Of a stretch of 64,000 nucleotides of DNA, positions 1 through 8,387 are shown one piece after another. The translations under genes were made by a program, and so were the position numbers. Source of the stretch: Paenibacillus dendritiformis (GTDB lineage: Bacteria > Bacillota > Bacilli > Paenibacillales > Paenibacillaceae); the NCBI RefSeq assembly GCF_945605565.1, contig NZ_OX216966.1, forward strand, positions 728,501 to 792,500, written 5' to 3'. The notes below the pieces were generated by a model. That model was given only the letters and a program-made list of their open reading frames with translations. It made no database searches and had not been told where the DNA came from. The number at the start of each line of letters is the position of its first letter. The stretch's first letter is position 1.

Positions 1-1026
1 ACAAAGTGGATTATTAAGTTGCTTAACTCTACTACAGCGAATGTATCCAGAGGTATTCCAATTGGCCCTCATGCTGTTCATCTTTTAGCTGAAGCGGCAA
101 TGATACCAATAGACAATAGCCTACATACGCAAGGAATAGATTTTCTCAGGTATGCTGATGATATTTTAGTGTTCTGTGACTCATCACAATCCGCAAAAAT
201 TGCTCTTGCTAAAATAGCATCCATTTTGGACAAACAGCAACGATTGATGTTGCAACGACACAAGACCAAAGTATATAGTTCTAATCATTTTAGAGATTTA
301 TGTAATGAAATGATTGAGGATCGACCGATCAATAAAGATGAAGATAAAATTCTCAAATTAATAAGAAAATACTCTAATGGCGATCCTTATAGAACTATTA
401 CATATAGCGAGATCTCAAAAGAAGACTGGGAATCGCTTACTGAACAAATAATTAGTAAGATTATTCAGGAATACATCGATCAAAAAGAAGTAGATTACAT
501 ACGACTTAGGTGGTTTTATAGAAGGTTGGCTCAAATTGGTCATCCAGGTGCAATTGAAATTTCACTTAGTAATATATCGCAACTGAGTCCATGTTTTGCA
601 AATATATGTGCATATCTTGCTTCCGTTCAATCCATCAGTGCAGAACAATGGGTTTATATTGGAGAACAACTATTGAAACTTCTTGATTCTCAGGAAGTAG
701 TGCATAATGAATTTTTCCGGTTATCTATATTAAGTTTGTTTACGAAGAATGAATACATTAATCATTTTTCGTATCTAGTTAATAAATTCCCTGTAAGTGA
801 GCCTTTTGCTAGAAGAGAAATATTACTTGCGGCACATCAAAACTCTGCTTATGATTGGTTGCGTGAGCAAAAAGAAAATTATCAAAGCATGGATCCCTGG
901 CAAAAGATGGCGTTTATATATGGAGTTTCTGGACTTCCTAAAGATGAAAAAAGGTTCTTTTTGAATAGTTTAACTCATCAAAGGCCTTTTGATAGTGTAC
1001 TTATAAAGTGGGCTAAAAATATATAA
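1..1026 (+). CDS. Reverse transcriptase, UG/Abi-like, C-terminal part (partial)
   Basis: The frame is open from base 1, so the N-terminus lies outside the window. The visible 341 residues start inside the RT palm: a SRGIPIGP motif (RT motif 4 type, normally G-x-P-x-G-P in the Abi/UG and retron groups) is followed by LRYADDILVF, whose YADD holds the catalytic aspartates. About 230 residues follow that are helix-rich, with a HEAT-like stretch (RRLAQIGHPGAIEI) instead of the maturase or HNH domains of group II introns. Abi/UG RTs are known from phage-defence systems and carry such helical C-termini. The DNA is clearly more AT-rich than the core genome, which suggests transfer. Which UG subgroup it is, and whether a partner gene lies upstream, cannot be told here. 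Confidence 0.8.
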   Translation, partial: TKWIIKLLNSTTANVSRGIPIGPHAVHLLAEAAMIPIDNSLHTQGIDFLRYADDILVFCDSSQSAKIALAKIASILDKQQRLMLQRHKTKVYSSNHFRDLCNEMIEDRPINKDEDKILKLIRKYSNGDPYRTITYSEISKEDWESLTEQIISKIIQEYIDQKEVDYIRLRWFYRRLAQIGHPGAIEISLSNISQLSPCFANICAYLASVQSISAEQWVYIGEQLLKLLDSQEVVHNEFFRLSILSLFTKNEYINHFSYLVNKFPVSEPFARREILLAAHQNSAYDWLREQKENYQSMDPWQKMAFIYGVSGLPKDEKRFFLNSLTHQRPFDSVLIKWAKNI

Positions 1027-1365
1027 ATCAGTGTATATAAATATTATCCTTGTCACAAATTCAGAACACTTGTGAACTTCTGGTAGTTCGATAGCGGGAG
1101 CGAGCGAGACCACATTCAACGGGAGAATAACCGAATAGCGGTTCTGTCGGTATAAAAAAGAAATGGCAGGCTTCAAGTGTCGTAAAGCGCGTTACAGGCG
1201 CGTGTATAATACGAGGAGTCTGCTTTTTTGTGTTTCCCGCCAATCTGCTCGGATACGGTCTGACACTCGGATGGAATGAAAAGTAAGGCTTGAATGTCCC
1301 CATACAGTAGGTTCTATCGTTGGAATCAGCCCACAGCAAGCTGTACATGAGGAGGTTCCATTCTT
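1027..1365. other. Intergenic region without a supported gene
   Basis: Base composition changes from AT-rich to mixed around 1080. Frames in it are short and have no recognisable product. A Shine-Dalgarno sequence (AGGAGG) near 1350 belongs to the fragment starting at 1366. No repeat or RNA gene was recognised. Confidence 0.5.
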
Positions 1366-1573
1366 ATGAGATCTTTTGAAATGTTATCGGTCGTCTTTAA
1401 CATTCTATTGGTCGTATGGTTGCTACTTTTCAAGAACAAGCCGCAGCACGGGCTGCTTATTGGTTTCGTCATTTACGCCATATTCGTGCTGCTGCACGGG
1501 ATGGCAAATGATTCTGTCTTACGTGATGACGTTCATCCCGCTCGTGATCTGGGCTATCAAGCACTTCTCCAAG
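1366..1573 (+). pseudogene. N-terminal remnant of a membrane-anchored hydrolase-like protein
   Basis: A good ribosome binding site (AGGAGG, 10 bases before ATG) leads into MRSFEMLSVVFNILLVVWLL, a hydrophobic N-terminus. Reading then has to change frame near 1500 to continue as WQMILSYVMTFIPLVIWAI, another membrane segment, after which it runs into an unrelated remnant on the other strand. The pattern of two or three N-terminal helices resembles the leader of Bacillus/Paenibacillus PAF-acetylhydrolase or dienelactone-hydrolase-like proteins; this identification is by resemblance only. No catalytic domain remains. Confidence 0.45.
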
Positions 1574-1805
1574 TGCTTTTTCAACCGGTATTCCTCCGGA
1601 GATGATCTGGCTGATTTCATCAATTCCAAAATCCAGGTAGCGCAAGGTTGTCACCAGTTCTAATCGCCATAAATCTTCCGTCGTATATAATCGATGCCCC
1701 CTCTGTATAGCTAGTAGGCTTTACTAATCCGATTTCATCGTAGTAACGGACGGTTTTGATTGTGGATCCAATCATTTTGGACACTTCCCCGATCGAATAG
1801 GTTCC
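1559..1805 (-). pseudogene. MerR family regulator remnant, frameshifted and truncated
   Basis: On the minus strand YSIGEVSKMIG and IKTVRYYDEIGLVKP are the winged-helix hallmark of MerR regulators. A one-base change in the G run (C run 1697-1701 on the plus strand) moves the reading into another frame, which continues as HRLYTTEDLWRLELVTTLRY and DFGIDEISQIISGGIPVEKAL, the expected next part of the family. No start codon remains in front of the first motif, and the dimerisation helix and C-terminus are missing, so the gene has lost both ends as well as its frame. Confidence 0.8.
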
Positions 1806-2054
1806 CTTTTAAGTTATAGAATCAGAAACATGCAAATCGATACACCTCCGGCCCTCCTGTAACGGGAGATTCAAGATGTTCATAGATCGTACAACGTCTC
1901 CTACATACTCTTCCTTTAGACATAAGCAGTGGACGAAAAATACTTATATTGCTAAGCTTACAAAAGCTGGCTTCTGAATTCATCGGGAGTCATCTTCTTT
2001 ATTTCTATGGAAAGCGTTCCGCTTGATATCAAATTGGATAAAAGGAATGTTGGG

Positions 2055-3108
2055 ATGAAAAGAAAAATTATAAAAATAGGCAAGATTATTAGCTTGTTGT
2101 TGGCGCTGCTTATTATAGCAGGTCTCATCTTTCCGACGTGGACACCTCGCATTGATAGTGAAAACAGCATAACCACATTAGAGCAGGTTGAAATTAATGG
2201 TGCCGGCCATGAAGTCATGATTAGAGGGACAGATCGGCGCAATCCGATTATCATTTTTGTTCATGGGGGGCCAGGGTGTTCCGAAATTCCTTATGTCGGC
2301 AAGTATCAAGAAGCTCTCGAAGACAATTTTACGGTCGTACACTATGATCAACGCAGCAGCGGGAAATCCTATCATTTTTTTTGAGGACTATTCCCATCTA
2401 TCAATCGATGTATTAGTCGATGATTTATTGGCTTTGACAGATTATGTTCTGGAGACATTGGAACAAGAAAAAGCAATTCTCATTGGCCATTCATTCGGTA
2501 CATATATTGGAATGAAGTCCGCAGCCAAAGCGCCGCAAAAGTTTCATGCTTATATTGGAATCGGTCAGGTGGCCGATACGGTAGCAAGTGAATTGGATAG
2601 CTTGGACTATACAATAGAACAGGCGAGGCTGGCAGGAAATACGAAAGATGCGGAAAAATTAGAACTTGCGCGGGGGCTGATCGAAAAAGGAGAGGCCATC
2701 ACTCCAAGAAATTTGGTCCGCAAATATGGCGGCGCAGCCAGATTAATTGATGATAACATGGATTATTATACTGGGTTCCTCCTCCGTCCCGAGTATAACT
2801 TGCTTGATGTGATTCGGTTTTTACAAGGGGTTTCCGCGACACAGGATATTTTAATGGCGGAGGAAGCACGAACGAATATTGTTCAAATCGTACAAAAGCT
2901 TGAGATTCCTGTTTATTTTGTTATGGGGAAATATGATTATATGACATCGGCGAGAGCAGCCAAAGAATACTTCGATGCCTTGGAAGCTCCGGTAAAGGAT
3001 TTTGTGCTGTTCCAACAATCTGCCCACTATCCGCAGTTCGAGGAGAAAGACCTATTTTCAACCTGGCTCAATACAACATGGAAACAGCCTCAGCCAACAA
3101 CCATCTGA
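2055..3108 (+). pseudogene. Alpha/beta hydrolase with N-terminal anchor, broken by a T-run frameshift
   Basis: ATG at 2055 follows AAAGGA. The protein begins with a basic stretch and one membrane helix (LLLALLIIAGLIF), then an alpha/beta hydrolase domain: HGGPG oxyanion-hole motif, YDQRSSG, then after the frame change GHSFG with the nucleophile serine and a C-terminal SAHYP region offering the histidine. The two halves lie in different frames and join cleanly if the run of eight T at 2375-2382 is read as seven, giving KSYHFFEDYSHLSID across the join. It resembles proline iminopeptidase-type hydrolases. A sequencing slip in the homopolymer is possible, in which case the gene is intact (about 350 residues). 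Confidence 0.8.
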
Positions 3109-3238
3109 ATAATCATTAATGCGAATTAACATATTGGCACTTACTCCAAAAGCGATAAAGCTCTGCCTGGCGCCGGCAGGAACTCTATTGCTTTTCCTAT
3201 TACTGGCTGCGCATTCGTGCTGAATGGTATGGTGCGGC

Positions 3239-4012
3239 CTATTTATTAGCTGGCATGCTCAGCGGCGTGTTCCAATGTATACTGTAAGGGTTGTCGGGGC
3301 TTTTCAACAGATCCGCATAAATTTTCTGTCTTCTCACAAGATTGGAGTTCGGGTCGTTTGGACTGTCCTCGGACCAGTATTGATAGCCAAGGAGATAATT
3401 GCCTATCAGGTCTTCCCATGAACCGAATCGTTCACGCATTTTCTCCGCCGCCTCTATGCTTAACTCTACAGCATGTTCATACGGGATATACCCAGCAATG
3501 TAGGACCAGCTTGCGATTTGAGTCGCCCGGCATAAATCCCAAGCAGCGATGCCGTATTCCGGGGATGTAGTATGTACCTTTGCGAATAATTCGACGCCTT
3601 CCGTAAATTTGATTTCTTCGGGCGTTGGATTCGAGGATGTTTTCATTTCAGCGATTATGTCATTAAATTCATCCTTGCGTGCAAGATACTCATCCATATA
3701 CGCCATAAATTCGGCATTATGCCCTTCCGTAAGCAGCCATTGAATTGTCGACTCCGCACTCGCGGCATCGGTGATGCTCCATGAATCTTGGAGAACCTCC
3801 TTCATCATCTCTGCATTCGCCGAGGAGGGCTCCACTCCGCCGAATAGCTTCGGATCGACTCCGTTATCTACCGTAATTAAAGCATACGTAGCATTGATGA
3901 ACGTAATCGTACCGTTAGGCTTGGCCTCCTCCTTCGTCGGCGATGGGGAGCAGCCTGACAAACTAATAACGCTGATGCATAACGCGATGAAAAAAATGCG
4001 TGTTTTTCTCAA
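3239..4012 (-). CDS. DUF1266-domain lipoprotein
   Basis: The start is a TTG at 4012 behind AGGAGG with 10-base spacing; the longer frame upstream lacks a ribosome site. The product has a lipoprotein signal (ISLSGC, cysteine near residue 20) and a C-terminal DUF1266 region with AAWDLCRATQIASWSYIAGYI, then SWEDLIGNYLLGYQYW; the W-D-x-x-R and G-Y-x-x-x-x-E-A patterns define this family. It should be exported and held on the outer face of the membrane. The family has no known function. It stands alone, convergent with the hydrolase remnant. Confidence 0.8.
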   Translation of the reverse strand: MRKTRIFFIALCISVISLSGCSPSPTKEEAKPNGTITFINATYALITVDNGVDPKLFGGVEPSSANAEMMKEVLQDSWSITDAASAESTIQWLLTEGHNAEFMAYMDEYLARKDEFNDIIAEMKTSSNPTPEEIKFTEGVELFAKVHTTSPEYGIAAWDLCRATQIASWSYIAGYIPYEHAVELSIEAAEKMRERFGSWEDLIGNYLLGYQYWSEDSPNDPNSNLVRRQKIYADLLKSPDNPYSIHWNTPLSMPANK

Positions 4013-4126
4013 GATGATGTCTCCTCCTGTTCTCTTCCTATCCTTGCTTGACATGGAATGAATCACCTATCTTATCACACTTTTGTGTCAGTTTCTGTAT
4101 GAAATATTCCACAATATGCAAAACGG

Positions 4127-4159
4127 CCAAGCCGCCTGACAGCCAGGCGGCTTGGTTTT
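4127..4159. terminator. Bidirectional intrinsic terminator
   Basis: A perfect 12-bp stem (CCAAGCCGCCTG with its complement) and 5-base loop, followed by TTTT on the plus side and CGTTTTG on the minus side. It lies 32 bases after the end of the ADP-ribosylglycohydrolase gene. Confidence 0.8.
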
Positions 4160-4190
4160 AATTGGACAGGGAGTTAACTTTCCGTCGCGT

Positions 4191-5573
4191 TCAACTCAGC
4201 ACTTGCCCGCTAATCTTCCGGAACACCTCGTAGCTGCGCCGGGCGCATTCCGAGATCGCGATCGGATGGAAGCCGCTCACTTCCGCATACAGCGTATCGT
4301 TCAGCTTCGCCGTCCACTGTTCCGGCAGCCGCTTCGCACCGAGCATTGCCCCCATAATCGAGCCGACCGTCGCGCCGTTGCAATCGGTGTCCCAGCCGCC
4401 CAGCACCGCCGTCGTAATCGCCAGCTCATAGTCGCCGCGGGCGAAGACGAGTGCCGCCGCGCACAGGGCGGCATTGTTGATCGTGTGGACGGGATGGTAA
4501 TGCTTGAAAGCTTCCCAGATTTGTTCCGCCAGCTCCACCTGATCGGCGGCCATCCGGGCAATGGCAACGGCCTTGCGGACATCATGCGCCAGCCGGCAAT
4601 TGGCCGGAATTTCGCTTAGCCCGATCTCGACGATCCGCTCCGCATCCGTCTCCGCAAACGCGGCCGCAATCATCGCCGCTACGAACATCTCGCCGTAGAT
4701 GCCGTTCTTCACATGGGAGAACGAAGCATCACGCCAGGCGAACTCTGCGGCCAGCTCCGGGTGGGCTGCCGCACCGTAGGCAAGGCCGTCGGCGCGGATC
4801 TGGGCCCCGATCCATTCGCGGAACGGATTCAAATGCATTCGCACCCACTCGATTTTTTCCTTCCAATCATCCGGCTTATCGTATTCGGTCACATGCGCAA
4901 AATTGAGATAAGCCTGCGTCTCGGCTGTGCACACTTGTCCGTACGTCAACCGTGCATGCCACAGCTTGCCCATATCCCACGAGTCCCAATCGATCCCTTT
5001 CTCCTCCAGCATAAGCAGGCCAATGACCGTATAGCGGATATCGTCGTCCGTTTCCATGAAGCCGATCGTATCCCGCACGCTCTTGCTGCCATACGGAGCG
5101 AGCCCCAGGCCGTGTTCCTTCTCCGCCCGGGAATGGGCTGGCGTGTAGTCACGGATGGGCCAAGCATCCGCACCTTCGAACCAGAGCCGGATGTTGGCCC
5201 AACCGGGCTTGTCGTCGGTGCCGTACATGTAAGGCCCGATCTCCAACGGCTTGCCGAGCGCGCAGCCGGCACATCGGCCAAGCCACGCCCCGTGGAATTT
5301 GTCCTGCCATTCGGCCTCGGTCCAATTGGCCTGCAGCTTGCGCGGGCCCTCCGGCCGCTCGGCACGGATCTCGGCCAAGCCGTTCGGCTCCGTATAAGGG
5401 AAATCGGCAGCCGGTTCCAGCGCCGAGAGCTCTGCATATACGGCCATCAGCTTCCCTTCATCCCCGGCAGCCGCCTCCAGCTTGGCATGAAAGCCTTCGA
5501 CAGGGCAGCCCTCCTCCTCGCGCTGCTTGATTTCCTCCCGTACCCATCCGTATAACACATCCACAGACGCCAT
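4191..5573 (-). CDS. ADP-ribosylglycohydrolase family protein
   Basis: The 460-residue protein starts with ATG behind GGAG. It shows GRCAGCALGKPLE near residue 99 (the G-x-x-G-x-x-L-G-x-P-x-E entry motif), ETDDD near 174-178 giving metal-binding Asp residues, and GGWDTDCNGATVGSIMGA near residue 400, whose D-T-D supplies the second metal site. These are the hallmarks of DraG-type hydrolases, which use two Mg/Mn ions to remove ADP-ribose from protein or small substrates. The roughly 85-residue N-terminal extension is outside the domain. It follows an AraC regulator by 65 bases on the same strand and probably belongs to the same unit; in such sugar-type contexts the true substrate is often unknown. 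Confidence 0.9.
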   Translation of the reverse strand: MASVDVLYGWVREEIKQREEEGCPVEGFHAKLEAAAGDEGKLMAVYAELSALEPAADFPYTEPNGLAEIRAERPEGPRKLQANWTEAEWQDKFHGAWLGRCAGCALGKPLEIGPYMYGTDDKPGWANIRLWFEGADAWPIRDYTPAHSRAEKEHGLGLAPYGSKSVRDTIGFMETDDDIRYTVIGLLMLEEKGIDWDSWDMGKLWHARLTYGQVCTAETQAYLNFAHVTEYDKPDDWKEKIEWVRMHLNPFREWIGAQIRADGLAYGAAAHPELAAEFAWRDASFSHVKNGIYGEMFVAAMIAAAFAETDAERIVEIGLSEIPANCRLAHDVRKAVAIARMAADQVELAEQIWEAFKHYHPVHTINNAALCAAALVFARGDYELAITTAVLGGWDTDCNGATVGSIMGAMLGAKRLPEQWTAKLNDTLYAEVSGFHPIAISECARRSYEVFRKISGQVLS

Positions 5574-5638
5574 CGTTCCACTCTCCGTTTCGCATCTTAT
5601 TATGCTTTAACCGTTGCAGTATCATTGTAAGCCGGGCT

Positions 5639-6508
5639 CTATTCGATCGTCCTCCCAAGAACAGCTGGATTATTATCAAAAAGGGCTAACTTTGCTGCAT
5701 TCGCCCGGTAGTCGTACGGCGTCGCCCCAACCAACTGCTTGAACGTCCGATAGAACGGGGCCTGGCTCTGGAACCCGCTGGCATGGATGATGTCGGCGAT
5801 CGGCAAGTCGGTGGCCACAAGCAGCCGCTTCGCTTCATTGACGCGCAGTTGAAGCAAATACTCCTTGAACCCCTGACCGAGCTTTTCTGTGAACAGGTGG
5901 CGGGTGCGGGACGGGCTCAACGACAGTACGCGGGCCGCGTCGGATAGGGTCAGCGGTTCCCGGAAACGCTCCTTCATATAATCCAAAGCCGGCTTGATGC
6001 GGTAATACGATGCAATCGCCCGGCTCCGGTCCTCAAGCGGCGTGAACTCCCCATAGTGGCGCAGCAGCAAGGCGCATATCTCGATAATTTTGCTTCGCAT
6101 CATCCCTTTATAGCCGCTTTGCTTCTGCCGATCCTCCTCCCATATTTGCCGGAACAACGCGCCGATACTGGCGGCGACAGGCAACTGTCCGGCAATGCGG
6201 TTGTGGAACTGCTGCGGATAATAGACGAACGGAAGCAGAAGCTCCGGATCCGCCTGCTCGATAATCATGGCGTCGAAATAGATAAAAAAGTAATTGCTTG
6301 GGTTGCACGGATCCGAGGACGCGGCATGCCGCTCCGTATTGTTGACGACAAACACGTCCCCCGGCTGAGCCGTATACCTCTTTTCTCCAAAATAAAACGT
6401 GCCTGTTCCCGACAAGCAGTACCCGATTTCCAGATGATCATGCGTATGGAACGGGTCGATATGCGTTCTCGGCGACCATTCGAAAATATAGACAGACCGA
6501 TCCTTCAA
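5639..6508 (-). CDS. AraC family regulator with cupin sensor domain
   Basis: The start is TTG at 6508, behind AAAGGA; the ATG further upstream is out of frame. Residues 1-110 form a cupin (HTHDHLEIGYCLSGTG, then YTAQPGDVFVVNN), the usual ligand pocket. The C-terminal 100 residues carry two helix-turn-helix motifs (LTLSDAARVLSLSPSRTRHLF and PIADIIHASGFQSQAPFYRTF). Such regulators usually respond to sugars or other small carbon compounds and activate the next gene, here the ADP-ribosylglycohydrolase 65 bases downstream. Autoregulation is likely but no site was recognised. Confidence 0.9.
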   Translation of the reverse strand: MKDRSVYIFEWSPRTHIDPFHTHDHLEIGYCLSGTGTFYFGEKRYTAQPGDVFVVNNTERHAASSDPCNPSNYFFIYFDAMIIEQADPELLLPFVYYPQQFHNRIAGQLPVAASIGALFRQIWEEDRQKQSGYKGMMRSKIIEICALLLRHYGEFTPLEDRSRAIASYYRIKPALDYMKERFREPLTLSDAARVLSLSPSRTRHLFTEKLGQGFKEYLLQLRVNEAKRLLVATDLPIADIIHASGFQSQAPFYRTFKQLVGATPYDYRANAAKLALFDNNPAVLGRTIE

Positions 6509-6665
6509 CGCCGTCGCTTCCTTTCATGTCCCAGATAAGAAAATAACGGTTGCTTATGTTGATTGCGCTTTCAGTTTATCATAAATGTCTGGAATGGAAC
6601 GATGGGCATAAGGGCTCGCACGATCGCAGTTGGCGTTTGCATAACCGAAGGGAGTAGAGTAGTAT

Positions 6666-6693
6666 AAAAAAAGAGACCGAACCGTCCGGTCTC
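6666..6693 (-). terminator. Intrinsic terminator after the TetR gene
   Basis: Minus-strand hairpin with a 7-bp stem (GAGACCG/CGGTCTC) and a 7-base loop followed by a run of seven T. It lies 125 bases past the stop codon of the TetR gene. Confidence 0.75.
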
Positions 6694-6817
6694 AAAAGGG
6701 CAGGCATGAGAGGAGGGAAAAGGTTCTGGCAGATCCCGGAATGGCCGAGCACAGCTGGGGATTATTCCCAACCATTCGAGGTGTCTGCGCTGGGCTTGCT
6801 TCCAGAGGAATCGGCGC

Positions 6818-7411
6818 CTACGCAGGCTTAAATGTCGCCAGCCATCTCTCGATCTGTGCCGAGGCATGATGAACATGCCGATTGTCCCGGGTTAGGCGGC
6901 TTGCCATAATCCCCCCTTCAATCGATGAGAAAATAAAGGAGGCGGCCGCTTCGGTATCCATGTCCGGCTGGAATTCCCCGTCGGCTATTCCCTGCTGGAG
7001 GATGCCCTGAATGAAGGACAGCATCTGGCCGTAAGCTTCCAGTGCCTGATCTCGAAGGATAGGGAAGGAATGATCGCTTTCGATGGCGGTATTCAGGAAC
7101 GGGCATCCCCCTTTCATCGGAGGATTGTGCGCGGCATCACTATATACTTCGCACATGGCCCGGATCTTGTCCGTTGCCGTCCGGCAATTCTCCAGCGCGG
7201 CGGAAAAATGGCTCCAGAGCACTTCGCCAGCATATTTGAACGCTTCGATCGCAATATCGTCCTTGCTCGGGAAGCTCCGGTACAGCCCGCCTTTGGTCAA
7301 GCCGGTGGCGTCCATAATCTCTTGCATCGTCGTGGCGGCGTATCCCTTCTGATTGAAGAGCTCCGCCGATTTCATGATGATATGAAGCTTTGTTTTTTCT
7401 CCTTTGCGCAT
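6818..7411 (-). CDS. TetR/AcrR family repressor
   Basis: ATG at 7411 follows AAAGGA with good spacing; the longer frame to 7450 lacks this. The 197-residue protein has an N-terminal HTH (AATTMQEIMDATGLTKGGLYR) and a C-terminal all-helical ligand domain with a GGCPFLNTAIE motif typical of the AcrR/YxaF-like group with a TetR_C domain. It is divergent from the DUF2306 membrane-protein gene (166 bases apart), which is the most likely regulated target. Confidence 0.9.
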   Translation of the reverse strand: MRKGEKTKLHIIMKSAELFNQKGYAATTMQEIMDATGLTKGGLYRSFPSKDDIAIEAFKYAGEVLWSHFSAALENCRTATDKIRAMCEVYSDAAHNPPMKGGCPFLNTAIESDHSFPILRDQALEAYGQMLSFIQGILQQGIADGEFQPDMDTEAAASFIFSSIEGGIMASRLTRDNRHVHHASAQIERWLATFKPA

Positions 7412-7576
7412 GATCCTGGTCCTTTCGGGAATCCGTTCATTACCGTTCAATGGCTGTCATTCGTATACCAATCATAGCATAACTTCTCTGGCAAATGGTA
7501 AGGTGGACAAGATGGAACGATCCTGTCAGCACCCCGCTATTGCCGTCCTATTTTGATCCGAGCGAGGTATCAACCT

Positions 7577-8233
7577 ATGTCCAAACGAAAACTATCCACT
7601 TGGTCTCTGCTTGCTGTCATTGCCGGTTACATCATATACGTCCTGTATATCAATTACCTTCACGATCCGCAGGCCGCTGCATTTTTGGGCCGTAAATCCA
7701 ATGCCGCCCGTCCCATTAACGCCCAGGTGTGGCTGCCGGTAATGCAGATACATGTGGCATTCGCCTGCCTGGCGATCCTGTCGGGAGCGGTTAACTTTTT
7801 ACATACGCTGCTGAGAAAATACCGCCTCTTCCATCGAATCAACGGCTATCTGTATGTGATCTCCGTTTTCGCCGTGGTGCTGACTTCAGGCTATATGGCT
7901 CCGTATGCAACGGGAGGGAAGCCAGCGAGCATTGCATTCAATCTGTTGAACATGATCTGGATGTTCATCACGGTGATGGCAATCGTGAAAATAAAAAAGA
8001 AGCAGCTGATCCGGCACCGGGCATGGATGATTCGCAGCTACGTCTTTTGCTTCACGAACCTAACCATTCATCTCCTCGCCTTTGCGCTCCATGACGGATT
8101 GGGCTTGCCGTATCCGGCCAGCTACACGGCTGCCGTCTATGCTGCGATCCTGCTGCTCTTCGGGTTGGCGGAGATCGTGATACGCCGGATTGGCCGATCT
8201 CCTATTGACTTCAATCGCTCTGAAGCGGCATAA
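7577..8233 (+). CDS. DUF2306 family membrane protein
   Basis: ATG at 7577 behind GAGG. The 218-residue protein has about six or seven hydrophobic segments, with the conserved LFHRINGYLYVISVFA and LIRHRAWMIRSYVFCFTNL blocks, whose histidines (H-R-x-x-G and R-H-x-x-W-M-x-R) are the signature of DUF2306, a family related to cytochrome b561-like membrane proteins. The function is unknown. It is divergent from a TetR repressor. Confidence 0.85.
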   Translation: MSKRKLSTWSLLAVIAGYIIYVLYINYLHDPQAAAFLGRKSNAARPINAQVWLPVMQIHVAFACLAILSGAVNFLHTLLRKYRLFHRINGYLYVISVFAVVLTSGYMAPYATGGKPASIAFNLLNMIWMFITVMAIVKIKKKQLIRHRAWMIRSYVFCFTNLTIHLLAFALHDGLGLPYPASYTAAVYAAILLLFGLAEIVIRRIGRSPIDFNRSEAA

Positions 8234-8329
8234 GCGAGCAGGGGCGGGGCCTGGAAGTTCGTCCTTAGCACGGCATTGGCCACGACAGGAAGATCAAGCG
8301 AACGAATTCACCTGAATAGCAAGCCGAAC

Positions 8330-8349
8330 AGCCCGGGGGACCCCGGGCT
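8330..8349 (-). terminator. Possible terminator hairpin
   Basis: A perfect 9-bp GC-rich stem (AGCCCGGGG/CCCCGGGCT) with a 2-base gap, located 38 bases after the stop of the siderophore-binding protein. The minus side after it is only weakly T-rich, so it may instead act as a transcript-stabilising hairpin. Confidence 0.45.
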
Positions 8350-8387
8350 GCGGTATTTACCGAGATGCGGTTCGATGCCCGCCTGCA

